Shown: positions 39,460 to 64,000 of the stretch, piece by piece
How positions within the stretch are numbered: the stretch's first letter is position 1
Layout of the letters: the number at the start of each line of letters is the position of its first letter
Assembly (NCBI GenBank): GCA_964035795.1
Contig: OZ038326.1
Span: forward strand, 4,404,889-4,468,888
Source: Pterobdella sp. o SKG-2022
Lineage: Eukaryota > Annelida > Clitellata > Hirudinida > Piscicolidae
Length of the DNA stretch: 64,000 nt
Direction: 5' to 3'
Translations under genes and position numbers: made by a program
The notes under the pieces: model-generated
The model's input: only the letters and a program-made list of their open reading frames with translations
Told to the model about the DNA's origin: nothing
Database searches by the model: none

Positions 39460-42144
39460 TCACTTCCTCCTCGAGGTGGATGGCCTCTCACCCCTCTCCA
39501 ACCTCTCATCAAGGTCATCGTCACTGTCCTGTTAAGCATTGTTATAAAAATTACAACACAAATAATGGTAATGAGAATAGAGACAATAACTATAACAATA
39601 TTAATAAAAATGTCTAAAAAAATAATTAAAACAAAAATAACACAAACAAATAAGCCAACAAAAACTAAAAAAAACTATTACAAAAAAAATTATGAATAAA
39701 AAAGAATAAAAACAAAAAATAGTAATAACATCAACAACTATAAGAACACCAAAAAAAGCTCAAAAAAAAATGTCACAACCATGATGCGAGGATGGGACTT
39801 GGTGGCTTGTAGAAGTTCCTGGTCAGGCCTTGAGTCTCGGTTCTCGTACAATAGAATGTTTAATGCCTCCTCATATATCCTCGCCTCTGGGAACTCCACC
39901 TGTCATGGTGCAGCCTTATAATGAAGAGATACATGGAGTTCTTGTTTTATTAATCTTATCAGATAATACTGTCTTGTTTCCCAGTAACTAGGATTGACAG
40001 CAGTTGGTTTAGGTTATTGGTACTACCAATGTGCATTTTATAATATGAGATCTACACAGCAATACATCAATAGTCTAATGGGACACTAATCTTATAACTC
40101 TGCACAACAAAACAATATGACTTAATAAGACATTGCTTTTACAATGTTTCACTCTAACACAACAATGAGAGAGCATCAAGCTCAAAATGCTTTGCAACAC
40201 CGTATTAGCTCATATTCGATTATTCTTAAAATACTTCCGTACACAACTCACCTTTGTATGTTTTTTGTCAGTCCCATAGACAATTGAAGTGCAACACACC
40301 TTTAAGAAATATTTTTTTCTTCAGTATCAACAGTTTTGATGCTTCACTTGATAATGTCAGTTAGACTTATGAAAAGCTTTGCGTTGTTCAGTAATAAAAG
40401 TTCGATTTTTATTGAATAGAAAGATATTTGAGTGATATAATAATTATAATATAAAATACAGAAATAGTTGTAGTATAACATCTAACCAAAACAAACGGGA
40501 CTATAAAGACGACAAACAACGATAACATGTTAAAAGTGAATCTTTTCAAAATACCTCAGCGATCTTGGTAGAGTGACCAAAAAACGACCAACAACAGATC
40601 TCTTGGCAACCAATCACGTCTTTGATGAACACGATCCTTTGACTGAAGCTAGTAACCATTAGTTTATAATGTAAGTTAGTCTTACAAAAAGCTTTGTGAT
40701 TTAGATTAATAAATACTTTGTTTTTTTCGCCTCACTTTATGGTCATTATTTGTTTATTATTATTACTTCACTAAAATCATGGCAACCATTAGACCTATAA
40801 CACTTTTTCAATCAAATATTTCATGGCAACTACCAAGTATCCATATTATCTCAATCTTTTTATAGTCAACATTAGCTCATCATATGATATCAAGGATAAA
40901 GACAAACTGTATTAAAAGATTATATGGTACAAACCGTAGAGCTAATTTGTCAAAGAGTTCCACATTCTTGAGGATGTTGTCATCAGAAGCACTTTGGGTG
41001 TTGGTATTTATAACATGTAATGCATTACTGAACCATCATCATTATTTTGTTTATGAACCATTTTCTTCAGCAGAGAGGAAGGTATTGATGAATGTTAAAT
41101 GAGGGAAGCATTAAAATTCAATAAAATATTGAAACTGTGATTTTATTAATAGTATGAACTATTATTTTTATACATTCTCACCTTGTGTATGAGTATTTGT
41201 TGTTATGTCTATTACAAAGCAGTTTGATGATCGGCTGCAAAACGATACATCAACAGTTAGAAATTATTTTTATAGACAAAGATAATAAGAATTTTTACAG
41301 AGATAATACATTTCTGAATATAAATAATATTTTTATAGATTAGCAAAGAAACAATGGAAAAAACCTTGTCAGTGGATGCAATAAGAGCTTGCTCTTCTTT
41401 GAGGGATGTGATGAGAGGGACTCGACAGATTGGTTCCAACTCTGTTTTGCTCTTCAACATCTCTTCCACACACACAACCATTTCTTGAATTAAGTAGTAC
41501 TTTGCTTCCTTTGTGGGTTTGTATGTTTTTGATTGATGGTTTGTATTTATTATCAACATGCCTTTATGTTGATTTCTATATTAGCATGGGTTCATTGTAT
41601 ATATTTAATTAATTATGTGAATAATTAATATTTTCATGAAATATTTTTAAAAAATATTGACACTATTAATTAAATAATGCATTAATTTGATATATATTGT
41701 GAACCCTATTCGAAGAAAAACCTTAAGTATTTCAAGAAGTTCTCGTTTGCTGTCAGGTAAAGGAAGTGAGCCATCTCGAAGGAAAGACAAAATTGAACCG
41801 AAATGCTTGCCACAACGGTCTATCATTATCCAACCTTCATTTTTATATGTTTTATCACAATAATTCATATAAAGTCTATTATAAAAATCGTTAAGCTTAT
41901 TTCAACACCATCTACTGAATTGAACTGAGGTATCATGAAAAAACGAAATATAAAGAGCACAACCCTCTGAATCAGTAAGCACTTCCATTCTGCCACTAAA
42001 CATGGCCTTCAGCATGGAATCATGTTTGGTCAACGTTGAAATGGTGGTTGTGTACAGACAGCCTCCGACATTTAATTTGACATATTTACTAGCATTACCT
42101 TTTATGAATGTACGAATCTCAGTAATTTGTGCAGCGGCAGACAT
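39460..42144 (-). CDS. KCTD10: KCTD10/TNFAIP1-type BTB adaptor of cullin-3 ligases
   Basis: Minus-strand exons in order: 42144–41964, 41834–41722, 41508–41365, 41234–41182, 41027–40935, 40648–40555, 40299–40252, 39899–39780, 39528–39460. They sum to 304 residues, near the 313 of human KCTD10. The BTB/T1 domain begins at residue 20 (KYVKLNVGG) and includes [31 protein letters not shown] and LRDGSLPLP. Further matches are [43 protein letters not shown] and [19 protein letters not shown]. The acidic/basic tail ([15 protein letters not shown]) resembles the family end but is shorter. In animals this family (BACURDs) brings RhoA and other targets to CUL3. The sequence cannot say which of KCTD10, KCTD13 or TNFAIP1 it corresponds to; a single ancestral gene is likely outside vertebrates. 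Introns carry single-arm copies of the family B foldback. Confidence 0.93.
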
Positions 42145-42787
42145 TACAAGAAAGATGAAAATTTTTGAAATCTAAATGAGCATTTGTTGATATTTTATAA
42201 AATACTAAAAAATACTCGATTCTCTCGTTGAAAATATATAAATATTTTGAATAATTTTGAAACAACAAATTTTTAATTTAATTGAATTTAAGAGAATCTA
42301 AAAATAATGATTACAATTCCCATTTTTATAAGTTCACTTAACTGTTTGACTAAACATACAACTTGAGAAATTGAACTTTTATATATTTGTTTTTTACTTT
42401 CATATATAAATGTTTTTTTGAACTTTTTAAAACAAAAAATTTATTTAAGTTTTTTCAAAATGTTGAAAAATTGAGTTTAATTATCAGTTGATGGTGTAAT
42501 TTTTCTTAAGAAAAACTTTAGAAATTAACTTAATAAATACTTTGTGTTTGTTTCTCTCATTAAAGAGTCTAAATAGATTGATGAGAAATTTTTGATGCAT
42601 AAAAATATATTATTCTGTTTCGTGTAAATTCTACCATACTATAAAGTATTAAAAAAAAACAAAATATATTCGCTTCCCTTGACTGAATATTTTCTGTTTA
42701 AAAAAACACTAAAATTAAGATGGCGTGGAGTAAATGTATTGCAAAACAATAAAAAATGAAATTCAAAAAAATGTATAAAAATTTACT

Positions 42788-42925
42788 ATGATAAAATACT
42801 ATAAAATACAATACAATACAATAAAGTACCATAAAATACAATAACATGCAATAAAATACAATACAATAAATGAAATCCAATAAAATAGAATACAATAAAA
42901 TAAAATACAATACAACACAATACAA
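42788..42925. repeat. Degenerate ATACAATAAA-type tandem array
   Basis: Five- and ten-base units (ataca, ataaa) repeat with substitutions over about 140 bases. Translated, they give a repetitive Tyr/Ile/Leu/Cys ORF with no meaning. Confidence 0.8.
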
Positions 42926-43715
42926 TACATCAACCAGTTTTTTGGAGTTTTCTCCATAACTTCATTTTTTTTCCCCATTTTTTTATCAATTATTCAATGG
43001 CCTGGTATTCTATATGTTAAGATTTCGACCTGACATCATTTTTTATAAAACGGCTGAATAAGCTTTGTTTTTCATGTAAGTTATAAAAACTCTCTTCAAG
43101 TGAATTTATAATATTTCTGCACTAATCTGAGGTTAAACTTTAAACATAAAAAGTAAGTAAGTATGATGAAGTTGATATTTAATCTAGGTCCTAAATTTAG
43201 TAACATGAAACTGTTTTGATACATTTCAAGGTGCTAACCGATACAATCAAAAACAGAATTATCCAAAGATTCTATTTAAACATATGTAGATAATTGAAAG
43301 AACATTTAAACCTGACAAATAACAAATGAATATACTAATAAATCTAAAGTTTAAAAATTGTTTTTTTCTTCAAGTAATTATCTTTGGAGCGGCAAATCGC
43401 TGGTTGCAGCTATGTTTCCTTCATCTGCACGTTTTGTTTTCTTCAAAGGGTTTTAAAACATTACTAATCTGTGGCAAATATCTCTTAATAAGATTTAATT
43501 TGCACCCCAGTTTTTTGACATTTTTAATGTAATTTGCAATGCTTTCATTTGTTGCCACTATAATATCGTTTTTGATTGCTTAGTTTTTATTTTTGACATA
43601 CAGCTATATTGCTTGTTAACTTATTTTTAATTTTTTTAATTTTGCTGTCTTCATTAGTTGTCGCACAAATTTAATAGCAACCCTTCAGCAAACAAGCATA
43701 AACAACCAACTTACA

Positions 43716-43775
43716 TAAACAAACACACGTATGAACATAAACAAACACACGTATGAACATAAACAAACACATATA
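43716..43775. repeat. 22-base tandem repeat
   Basis: The unit aacaaacacacgtatgaacat occurs twice in full, followed by a shortened third copy (aaacaaacacatat). Confidence 0.8.
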
Positions 43776-44242
43776 AACAAAACCACACAGAATCACACAT
43801 GAAAAACATAAACAAACAAACAAACGAACACACACTACTAAGAAGACTCCACAAAGAAAGTTAGCAACTGCAAGGCACTGCTCTACCATTGAATGCCATA
43901 CAACTAACTACTGGAGTATGGCGTGAGAGGCAATAGGAACAAAAACATCTCTTTTTATATTATCCATCAACCATCTCTCATACTATCTCTTTCCGTATGC
44001 CGAGTAACTAGGGGAAAACTATAGATGTGTTTTTTAAAGAGATATAGAGAAAGATCTATAGATGATTTTATGGAGGATATATGCAATGCCCCGAGCTTAA
44101 AAAGATAAATTTTGATGCTCTATAAGGCGGTTGCTACTTTTCAAAGATATCATTCAGTTTGGAATAATTATTTTCGAAGAAACTTGTTTTTGTTTGAAAC
44201 ATAGTTTGTGTATGAGAATCGAGTAAGGCTCGCGACTCTAAA

Positions 44243-56645
<12,403 letters not shown>

Positions 56646-57315
56646 ATCAAAATAATTCAAGGATATTATTTTAAGAATTTTTATATTTTTAAGGGGTTTT
56701 GTAAGCTTTCAATGCTAAAATGCATCACACAAAAAGGTTTTTTTGCTTTTTCGTCTTATATGGAGCCCTATTTTTAAGTTTTCTAACTTGTTTTTCATCT
56801 TGAAAAAAGTACTCGTGAATTCGAAGGTTTCGATTTAATTGATGATATGGATTTTAAACATTTATTTCTCAGTTGTTGATTTTCATTAGTAAGTACACTT
56901 GAAGTAAGATTTTCGATAAATTGTTATATAGTTAAGTTGCCTTATTATCTATGACACCCTTTGTTGATCCATCACCGAGTGTTGATAGTTGGTGAATGTT
57001 GAGTAGGCAGATGCACTTGTAGACTTTTGCAGCTGCGTGTGTTTCAGTTCTTATCAACCTTCTTCTAAACTCAACTAGAAATTAATTCTCTTATAGTTGA
57101 TTATTTATAAATAAACGATAAAAATGGTGTGTAGGTGTTGAAATTTTAAAAAATCAAAATAAATCAATAAATAAGTATAAAGAATTAAAACACGTCATTT
57201 GAACAATGGAAATCAATACATATCAATCCGACTCAAGATAAAACCAAGAAAACGCATTTGACTAAATATTTCAAAAATTTTTATTAGCGATATTTAAGTC
57301 AAAAACAGAAATAGT
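56646..57315. other. Convergent spacer between SERCA and MORN2
   Basis: This holds the 3' UTRs of both genes. It is AT-rich, and no exon or RNA gene is recognised. Confidence 0.5.
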
Positions 57316-58550
57316 TCAATTCAAGACGACTTTGAGCGAGGGAGCAAATTTCTTGTTGAAGTTACCTTTCCAACATTGCTTGTTCTTGTCCACAAAACAC
57401 CCTGGTCCCTGGAATCTATAACAAAGATCAATTTATGTTGAAAGTGTGTTAACTATTAACGTCTATGTTTATAACTTTAACCCCAGAAATACTAAAAATT
57501 TATAATCAATAGTAGCACTGGAGTTAACAACAACTACAACGAATTTATATTTAAATACATAGTTTTTTTAATTTAAATAAATAATTTTTTTATTCAAAAT
57601 CATACATTGATGAGCATTATGTATCAAAATATCAAGATAGATTCTATAGTAACCAACTTGTTTTCGATAAAGTTCCCCTCGTAATATTTTCCATCAGGCC
57701 AGCTGAAGCGTCCAAACCCATGGTACATGTTCTCATGGAAGCTTCCCTTGTAGCTAGAGCCGTCCTTGTAACTTTGCAAATATGTGACAAAAAATACAAT
57801 ATATAATGCTATAACGTATGTAACTTTTAAAAACACATTAATGTATTTTTAGCAGTTAATTTTTTAAATATAATATATGATAAGAATAAAATTATAAAAA
57901 ATATGTCAAGAGAATGTTGATCAGTTACAATGGGAGTAATGAGGAACGTTATTGAGACTCAAGCCCTGTTCTTTACAACATTAAATAAGCACCACCTTAT
58001 ACATCCAGCCCCCTCCATCTGATCTTCCCACCACTCTCCCACATATATGTATCCGTCTTTGCTGCTGTATCTGCCCGAGCCTGACCTTTAGGATTGTTTT
58101 TTATGTTGATTGGCAAAAGGTCTCACAATTTGAAACAATTTATGTGGGTTTTAATAAATATTGTGTTTTAATTAAATAAATTGAATATAGTAATTCAATG
58201 AAAATTAATTCTTTATTTGAGATCTGATACAAGCAACGAAAAAACCTACCGTTCGAAAATCTTAAAAGTTCCGATTTCTTTGAATGTGCCTTCTATATTT
58301 GTATTTTTTAAATGTATTTGAGAAAAAGCTTTAACTTAATAAAGAAAGAAACGGAGCAATTGTTATAATTAATTTTTGTTAGTTTTATAGTAAAACTGAG
58401 TCAAGATTTAAATATTAATAAAAGTTAAAAGAGAAAAGCCAATAAATTTATAATCTCTTAACCATAAATGTCTCCATTAGGGAAAATGAAGGTCTTGACA
58501 GGAGGAGGTGGAGGAGGGGAAGTTTCTTCGACTGATTTGCTTTCAGACAT
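57316..58550 (-). CDS. MORN2: MORN repeat-containing protein 2-like
   Basis: Minus-strand exons in order: 58550–58463, 58292–58250, 58085–57996, 57771–57658, 57415–57316 (stop 57318–57316). The sum is 144 residues. The C-terminal 80 align without gaps to MORN2: MEGAGCISYKDGSSYKGSF, HENMYHGFGRFSWPDGKYY, EGNFIENKFQGPGCF and the tail CWKGNFNKKFAPSLKVVLN. Three to four MORN repeats (YxGxxxxxxxxGxG) are visible, with an extra upstream part: a proline-rich N-terminus (SPPPPPVKTF) and repeats FPNGDIYEG and KDGYIYVGEW. Classic human MORN2 starts at about the MEGAG position, so this protein is N-terminally longer. MORN repeats bind lipids or proteins; MORN2 is linked to germ cells and phagocytosis in vertebrates. 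It lies downstream of POLQ on the same strand. Confidence 0.88.
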
Positions 58551-59463
58551 TATTAATGAAAGATTAGAAACTCTTGAAACTTATTTCACTATAATCTTGT
58601 TTGTAGTTGTAATAATTGCAATTGAGATGAGATTTTTTGAACAGTCTATGCTAATAAATTTAAAATTAATGTAGAAACTGTTTCAAAAAACCCTATTTTT
58701 TTTTAATATTCTGAAATCGAGAATATTTTTAAAAAATGTTTGAATTAGAAGTTAAACAAAACAGATAGATATAAGTTAAATTCAACTTTTAATGAATCAA
58801 CTTTCTAAAAATCACCATAACAACAAACACTATAAACTAGAAATGTGCTTTATAAGATGATTATTTAGCAAATATTTGAGATTTATAAAAATAGATTTTT
58901 TCAAATTTTTATTTAAGTATTAAAAACTTGTTTATACTAGATTTTTGGCCTAACGTCAGTGGAGATTCTAATGATATTGGACTATTATAATAAATTTGTC
59001 TTAGTTCTTAAAATTTTTCTGCTAGTACAATCAGAACTTTTATGCTGTGTTTTTTGTTTGAAAAAGCAAAATTAACGTCTTGTTTATAATGATATAATGA
59101 AAAATTTGAAAAACATCACTGAAAATTCATTGAAATATGAAGAAATTTTTGAATATGAGCTGTAAAAGTTTAAAAAAATTTTCGAAAATTGAAAATGTAG
59201 AAAAATATGTACAAAATCATGTCTTATCAGTAATGGAATATTAAAATCAAAATGGATCATATATATATCATGCAAAAAAGCAGCAGTCATTTGATTGATT
59301 TGAGGAGGAATAAACTTAAAAATTATTTTAAAATAGAACTATTTTGATATAACTTTTGATTATTTCATTCATTAAAGTTTTAATTAAATGATCAATTAAC
59401 TCAATGAACTGATATAAAATATATAAATTAATTAAAAATATATAAATTAATTAAAAACAAAGA
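58551..59463. other. Spacer between POLQ 3' end and MORN2 5' end
   Basis: Both neighbours are on the minus strand, so this contains the POLQ 3' UTR and MORN2 promoter. It is AT-rich; nothing else is recognised. Confidence 0.5.
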
Positions 59464-62400
59464 TCATAAATAATCAGTTAGGTCTCCCCATTTTTTTCCT
59501 GCCTTTAATTTTACGGGTAACTTCACTTTCAAGTTGACACAACCTTCCATTTCTTGTTTCAAAATGGCGGCCACACGCGGCAAATCACCTTCGGAAACTT
59601 CGTACATCAATTCATCGTGCAGCTGTAGAACCAAGTAAGCACCACAAAGAGACCTGCCCTCTGTCGAGTGAAAAATTGATCGATTTACTGAAAATCAACT
59701 AAATTCATGAGTGAATCAACGCACATCATCATTTTTACGTCCGTTCCAATGTTAGCATTGAGTGGAAAATATATGAAAGATATTACAAAAAATCTAAAGA
59801 TATTGAAAACAAGAAGTCAAATAATTCTGAAATAAAATATCGTACGATTAGCAAGATGAGAGACAGAGGTGGGAAAAGTTGTGTTGAGTTTGTGTTGGAT
59901 GTTCACCATTGCCTTCTTCACTACGTCTGCTGCAGAGCCTTGTATCGTTGTGTTCACTGCTTGTCTTTCAGCCTGTAATTGTGTTTTTGTTTGTTTGTCT
60001 GTTAGCTTAAACTGAGTAAACGAGAAAATACATCCAAACCAGGATTTGAACCCCCTATTTCTAGATCGAAGCTCTCTTATTGACCAGCCTTCACACAAAA
60101 CCTACATGAGCTCTTGCATGCAGGTTAGAATGATTGATGTTTTTGAGACATCTTCTTCGACCACCCATTGTCACCACCACTCCCTCCTCTCTACACCTCT
60201 CCACCACTTCTCGCAAATACCTCTTCACTCCTACACGTTTGTAAAATTATCATCAAAAGCATTAAAACTCATATTAGTGCTTATTGAAAGCTTTTTGTAA
60301 AACCAACTTAGATCGAAAACTTGATAAAATTAGTGAAACAAAACAGATTTATTCAATTTTAGATAATTCTTCAAATAAACTTCATTTTGGACAAACCAAA
60401 TTGCATCTTATTTTAATTATCCTTACAATAACAGTCATCCTTAAAACTACATCATATGTTTGGGACAATTATAACGTATCTAACTCCAGCATCATTAATG
60501 ACGTACCAGGATATGTGTTAAGAAAGTTGTTCATAAATTTGGAAGCTTCTTCAGGTGTGATGTTGAGTTGAGTGGCGAGAGATTTTCTCCCTATCCCGTA
60601 CAACATGCCGTAACATAGCTGAAGTGGGTACAACAGACATGGTATGATAATCAAAGCAGAGGTTTTTTCTTATTACACCCTCACTCACATCTACCACCAC
60701 TGCCATGAATTGCCCATCATTACCGATCAACCACTATGGCCATAAACAGTCAAAAAATAGCCTCAACCACTATCAAAACCCTCTCTACAGTAACAATTTC
60801 CACCCCACCTCCACCACCTGTTTAGCGACTTGTCTTTGAGCATCATCTACAACATCACAACCACTCAGTTGCGAAGCGATAATTCTGAACACATCACCCC
60901 CACAATTCAATAAATCAATCAGTTTTTCGTCGTTCGCTAGATGACCAATGATTCTCAACTCCAATTGGGAGTAATCAGCAGCCAATAAAAGACCTCCATC
61001 GAACGCTACAAAACTGCTTCTCATGTTTATCTGTGTGGTGGTCACTTTGTATTATAGTTTTATTTTTTAACTATGATAAAAAAAAATATTTATAAAAATA
61101 TAACCTTATCAGCATCATTATCATCACCACCTCTTCTCTCGTAACAAGCGCTTTGATCCAACAAGATGTCTGTAATGATGTGTCAAAAATATAATTGTAT
61201 ACATAATTATAAATACAATGAAAACTATAAATACAATAAAACTGTAGGTTTTTAAAAATTTCAAACTAAAAATACACAATATGAATGAAAAAATAAAGGT
61301 ATGCAATAGGAGAATTAAGAATACTGGAAATTATAAAAGAATATACTAAAATCTATAAAAAAATTATTGGAAATCATACCCCCTTCCTCGTCCTCTTCCT
61401 CCTCCCCATCATTCACACAAAACACTTTGGGAACGTTTTGAATGTTAGGCTCACACATAGTCACACGGCCCGTAGCCGTGTGCGACTCCGTACAGGCGTG
61501 GAGACGCCACATTTTGGTTGAGACTGGTTCGATGGTGGCTTGATTGAGAAAGGGGTAGACGAACTTGGTGAGGGTGGAAGTGAGACGACGCCAGTGTAGA
61601 ATGAGTTTGGGGAAGGGATGCAGTGAAGAGAGGCTTTTAAGTACTTGCTGGTGGTGGGATGGTTGTGTTGAGTGTGGTATAATGGTGGTGATGATGATGA
61701 TTTGAAGGTGGCGATAGTTGTGAGGTGGGTCTGGGTGGGTTCAAAAATGCAATGAGTTGAAACAACAATTAAAAAAAATAAAAACCAAAAAAAATGATCA
61801 TACTTTACTAATAAGCTTATTGAAAAAAAAAATAAAACAAAAATATTTATCAAATATATTGATTCATAAAAATTATTTTTATTGATGAATAAAAAAAATG
61901 TATGAACCTTGTTTGTGCTATACTTGGGCAGACCTGATCGACTGTTGACCTTTTTGACTTTTCCAGTCTGACCAGAAGGAGGTAACTTCAAATGCACGTA
62001 CAAGATGTTGTTCAAGTCTCTTGTGCACGTGAAACTGAAGGTCTGTGCTGTTTGTCTGTGCGACATGGCCATGATGAAATATAAGCAAGGTAATGAACTA
62101 TAAGAGAGTTATGAATGATAAAAAAGCAATAGTTAATGCCCCAATGATTTCATTAGTAATTGCAAGTCGAATACAAAAAGTAATTATTGATGCTTGGTTC
62201 ATTGGAGCATATAACAACAACAAAATATATTCACTCCGTTCTGAACAATTAATTAGTGTCGTTATGATTAATACAACGGTGAAATAAACCTATAATTAGA
62301 ACATCTATCAAGTGGTTCAAGCTTCAAGATCATTATCATCATGATTTAGTATTCAACCTGTAGGCGTCTTCTTCAATAATCCTCAGTTTTTCTGATATCA

Positions 62401-63850
62401 AGTCCCTCTGTCTCATGCATTCCTGTCTGTCGAAGCCTGTGTGCGTGTGTACTTCTATATGTGCGTGTGTATGTGTTTAAATAATGATAATGATCTTTGT
62501 CATTTTTAGCCAGATTAATGTGGTTGGATGTGATTAGTGGAATGGATACTTAATGTGATAATTTTGAAGATTAATAGAATCGATGTTATATAATTGATTC
62601 CTATTGATACATTGACAATGTTATATGATTGATTCCTATTGATACATTGAAAGCAGACCCACCCATGCCATTGAGTTCTAGGTCGGCTAGTAGGCCCAGC
62701 ACGCCTGTTTCCGTTTTGACGACCGTTTCCAAATCCCATTGCTCCCCCCACAGTTTTAACAGCCTGTCCCACAACACACCTTTCACTCCCTCCACCACCA
62801 CAGCCTCGATACATCCTCTCATCCTCGGTGACGTCATAACAGCTGTTGTTGACGTCATACCCAAGCTGCGGTAGGTGCTTTTAGGATCGATATCTGAGGG
62901 GTTAGGTAAAAAAGTCTTTGACCAAAAAATAAAAATTTGTTTTCAAATACGATGATATTAGAAGTAAGTATACTTTTGGTAACTCATCAATTCATTAAAA
63001 AAATAATTGGAATAATTAATATAACAATCATCAAACAGCTCCAACGCGTCTTTAACCTTGAAGCAAATGGCTGAGTTGGGGGCAAGCTGTGACAGCTAGC
63101 TGGTGGAGGTTCAGCTTGTTGCTACCACAATCCAGCAGCCAATGGAGCACAGCGATGTCGACTGCTTGCTTTAGTGGGACACCAAAACTCATCAAAGCTT
63201 TGTGTTGACTCTTTGTGTCAAATAATAACTTGGTGGTGTTGGGGTCTGGAGGTGGAATAGGTATTGATATGTAGAAAGTAAGTTGACCATTAAACCATTC
63301 TTTTTTGGGGTTCAAATATCGTAAATGATAATATTCCCATACGCTACTCCATTTCAGTATATTTTTTAAAAAAATCACTATTAATTATTAGTGAAGTTAT
63401 TATAATAGTGATAATGGAAGAATATCAAACCAGCCAAGAGTTCCACCAATGCCTTCCAGCGTTCATCCTCACTCAGTCCTTCATCCACTCCTGGTGCTCT
63501 CATTGACCTGTCCAGTGCTGTGGAAAGAAAAATAAAAGAAGAAGATGAGAATAAGAAAAAGAATTTTAAAAAATTTAAAAAAAAGAGAAAAAAAAAATGG
63601 AAAGTATTAATGAAAAAGAGGAGAAAAAAATGCAAAAAATGACTCAGAAAAGAAATAATAGATAAAAATCAGAGCGGAAAGATTAATGATAATACAAACA
63701 TTTCTAAGACTCCAACTACTGCTAAAAATAGTGACTAATACTGGAGAGGACTAACAAGCATCGTGATCAACAGGAGCGAGAGAGACATAAAAGGCTTCAG
63801 AGGCGCTCCAACACACACTCACTCCCCTCACCACCTTGCCACCACTCAAC
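59464..63850 (-). CDS. POLQ: DNA polymerase theta, C-terminal polymerase domain (5' partial)
   Basis: Minus-strand exons in order: 63850–63756, 63517–63431, 63245–63057, 62842–62663, 62436–62358, 62055–61908, 61647–61380, 61169–61131 (tentative), 61044–60818, 60618–60507, 60230–60106, 59972–59846, 59660–59464 (stop 59466–59464). About 624 residues of a family-A polymerase. Key motifs: LELNGMGFDRQEC, FSFTCTRDLNNILYVHLKLP, SHTATGRVTMCEPNIQNVP, motif A AADYSQLELRI, the O-helix KQLCYGMLYGIG, RQAVNTTIQGSAAD and motif C LQLHDEL. The C-terminus VKLKAGKKWGDL and KQLCYG fit POLQ better than POLN. POLQ drives theta-mediated end joining of double-strand breaks. The helicase and central parts would lie beyond 64000. 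An acidic loop (NDGEEEEDEEG) follows NIQNVP, where human POLQ also has an insertion. Confidence 0.92.
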
Positions 63851-64000
63851 CTGCCTCGTCTCCTCTTGTTTTTGTTATTAGTGTTGTTGTTTTTGTTGTT
63901 GTTATTATTATTCTTGCTGCTATTTATAGCTATATTATTATTGCTGTTTCGGTTGTTGTTTATGTTGATGTTAAAATCGTCATCATTATCATTACCACAC
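63851..64000. other. POLQ intron at the window edge
   Basis: Upstream of the first visible POLQ exon; dominated by TTG/TTA-like trinucleotide runs. No exon is recognised. Confidence 0.5.

Larger units (their letters stand above)
42145..44242. other. Divergent intergenic region between KCTD10 and SERCA
   Basis: This is the shared upstream region of two genes transcribed away from each other. It contains a family B foldback fragment (42499–42556), a degenerate ATACAATAAA array (42788–42925) and a 22-base tandem duplication (43716–43775). The minus-strand ORFs over these repeats are low-complexity artefacts. Confidence 0.5.

Noticed and set aside
42698..42925. Minus-strand ORF of Tyr/Cys/Ile/Leu repeats resembling a membrane protein
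   Set aside because: Made by the degenerate ATACAATAAA array; repetitive at DNA level.
43671..43889. Minus-strand Cys/Val/Phe-rich ORF
   Set aside because: Arises from the CA-rich 22-base tandem repeat; no homologue or splice partner.

Overview
This is a eukaryotic nuclear window: AT-rich DNA with many short exons, GT–AG introns, microsatellites and retrotransposon remains. The gene set (rhamnose-binding lectin and sushi domains, SERCA, RNF121, a KCTD10-type BTB protein, MORN2, DNA polymerase theta) points to an animal. Dense introns, many at frames compatible with vertebrate homologues, suggest an intron-rich non-vertebrate metazoan; I cannot name the phylum. The coding content was rebuilt by splicing exons by hand. 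Every exon join reported as part of a gene keeps the reading frame, and the summed lengths agree with the known families.

Layout, left to right. 357–18479 (+): the 3' part of a single-pass membrane protein with an SUEL/rhamnose-binding lectin domain, a long disordered region, one sushi (CCP) domain, a transmembrane helix and a Cys-containing cytoplasmic tail. A decayed L2/CR1-like LINE sits antisense in its last intron (about 12045–16360). 19062–21785 (−): a proteasome beta-1 (PSMB6-type) gene split into seven small exons, easily missed because no exon makes a long ORF. 22265–23267 (+): a coiled-coil protein resembling LINE-1 ORF1p that ends in a CaaX box, CSIM. 25268–29558 (+): a complete RNF121 orthologue. 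30116–38876 (+): a 31-exon gene for an unidentified protein of about 990 residues. 39460–42144 (−): a complete KCTD10/TNFAIP1-type gene. 44243–56645 (+): a complete 27-exon SERCA calcium pump, with a 710-bp TTAC microsatellite in intron 2. 57316–58550 (−): MORN2-like. 59464–63850 (−): the polymerase domain of POLQ, whose 5' part lies beyond the right edge.

Repeats include two foldback (MITE-like) families with fragments elsewhere in introns, a tRNA-derived SINE in two copies, and several trinucleotide and tetranucleotide arrays. The genes are mostly unrelated housekeeping genes (protein turnover, calcium transport, DNA repair); nothing suggests an operon. KCTD10 and SERCA are divergently transcribed from a 2.1-kb spacer, as are the beta-1 gene and the CaaX gene from about 0.5 kb. 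The most unusual items are the lectin–sushi receptor, the CaaX protein with an ORF1p-like fold, and the unidentified 31-exon gene.
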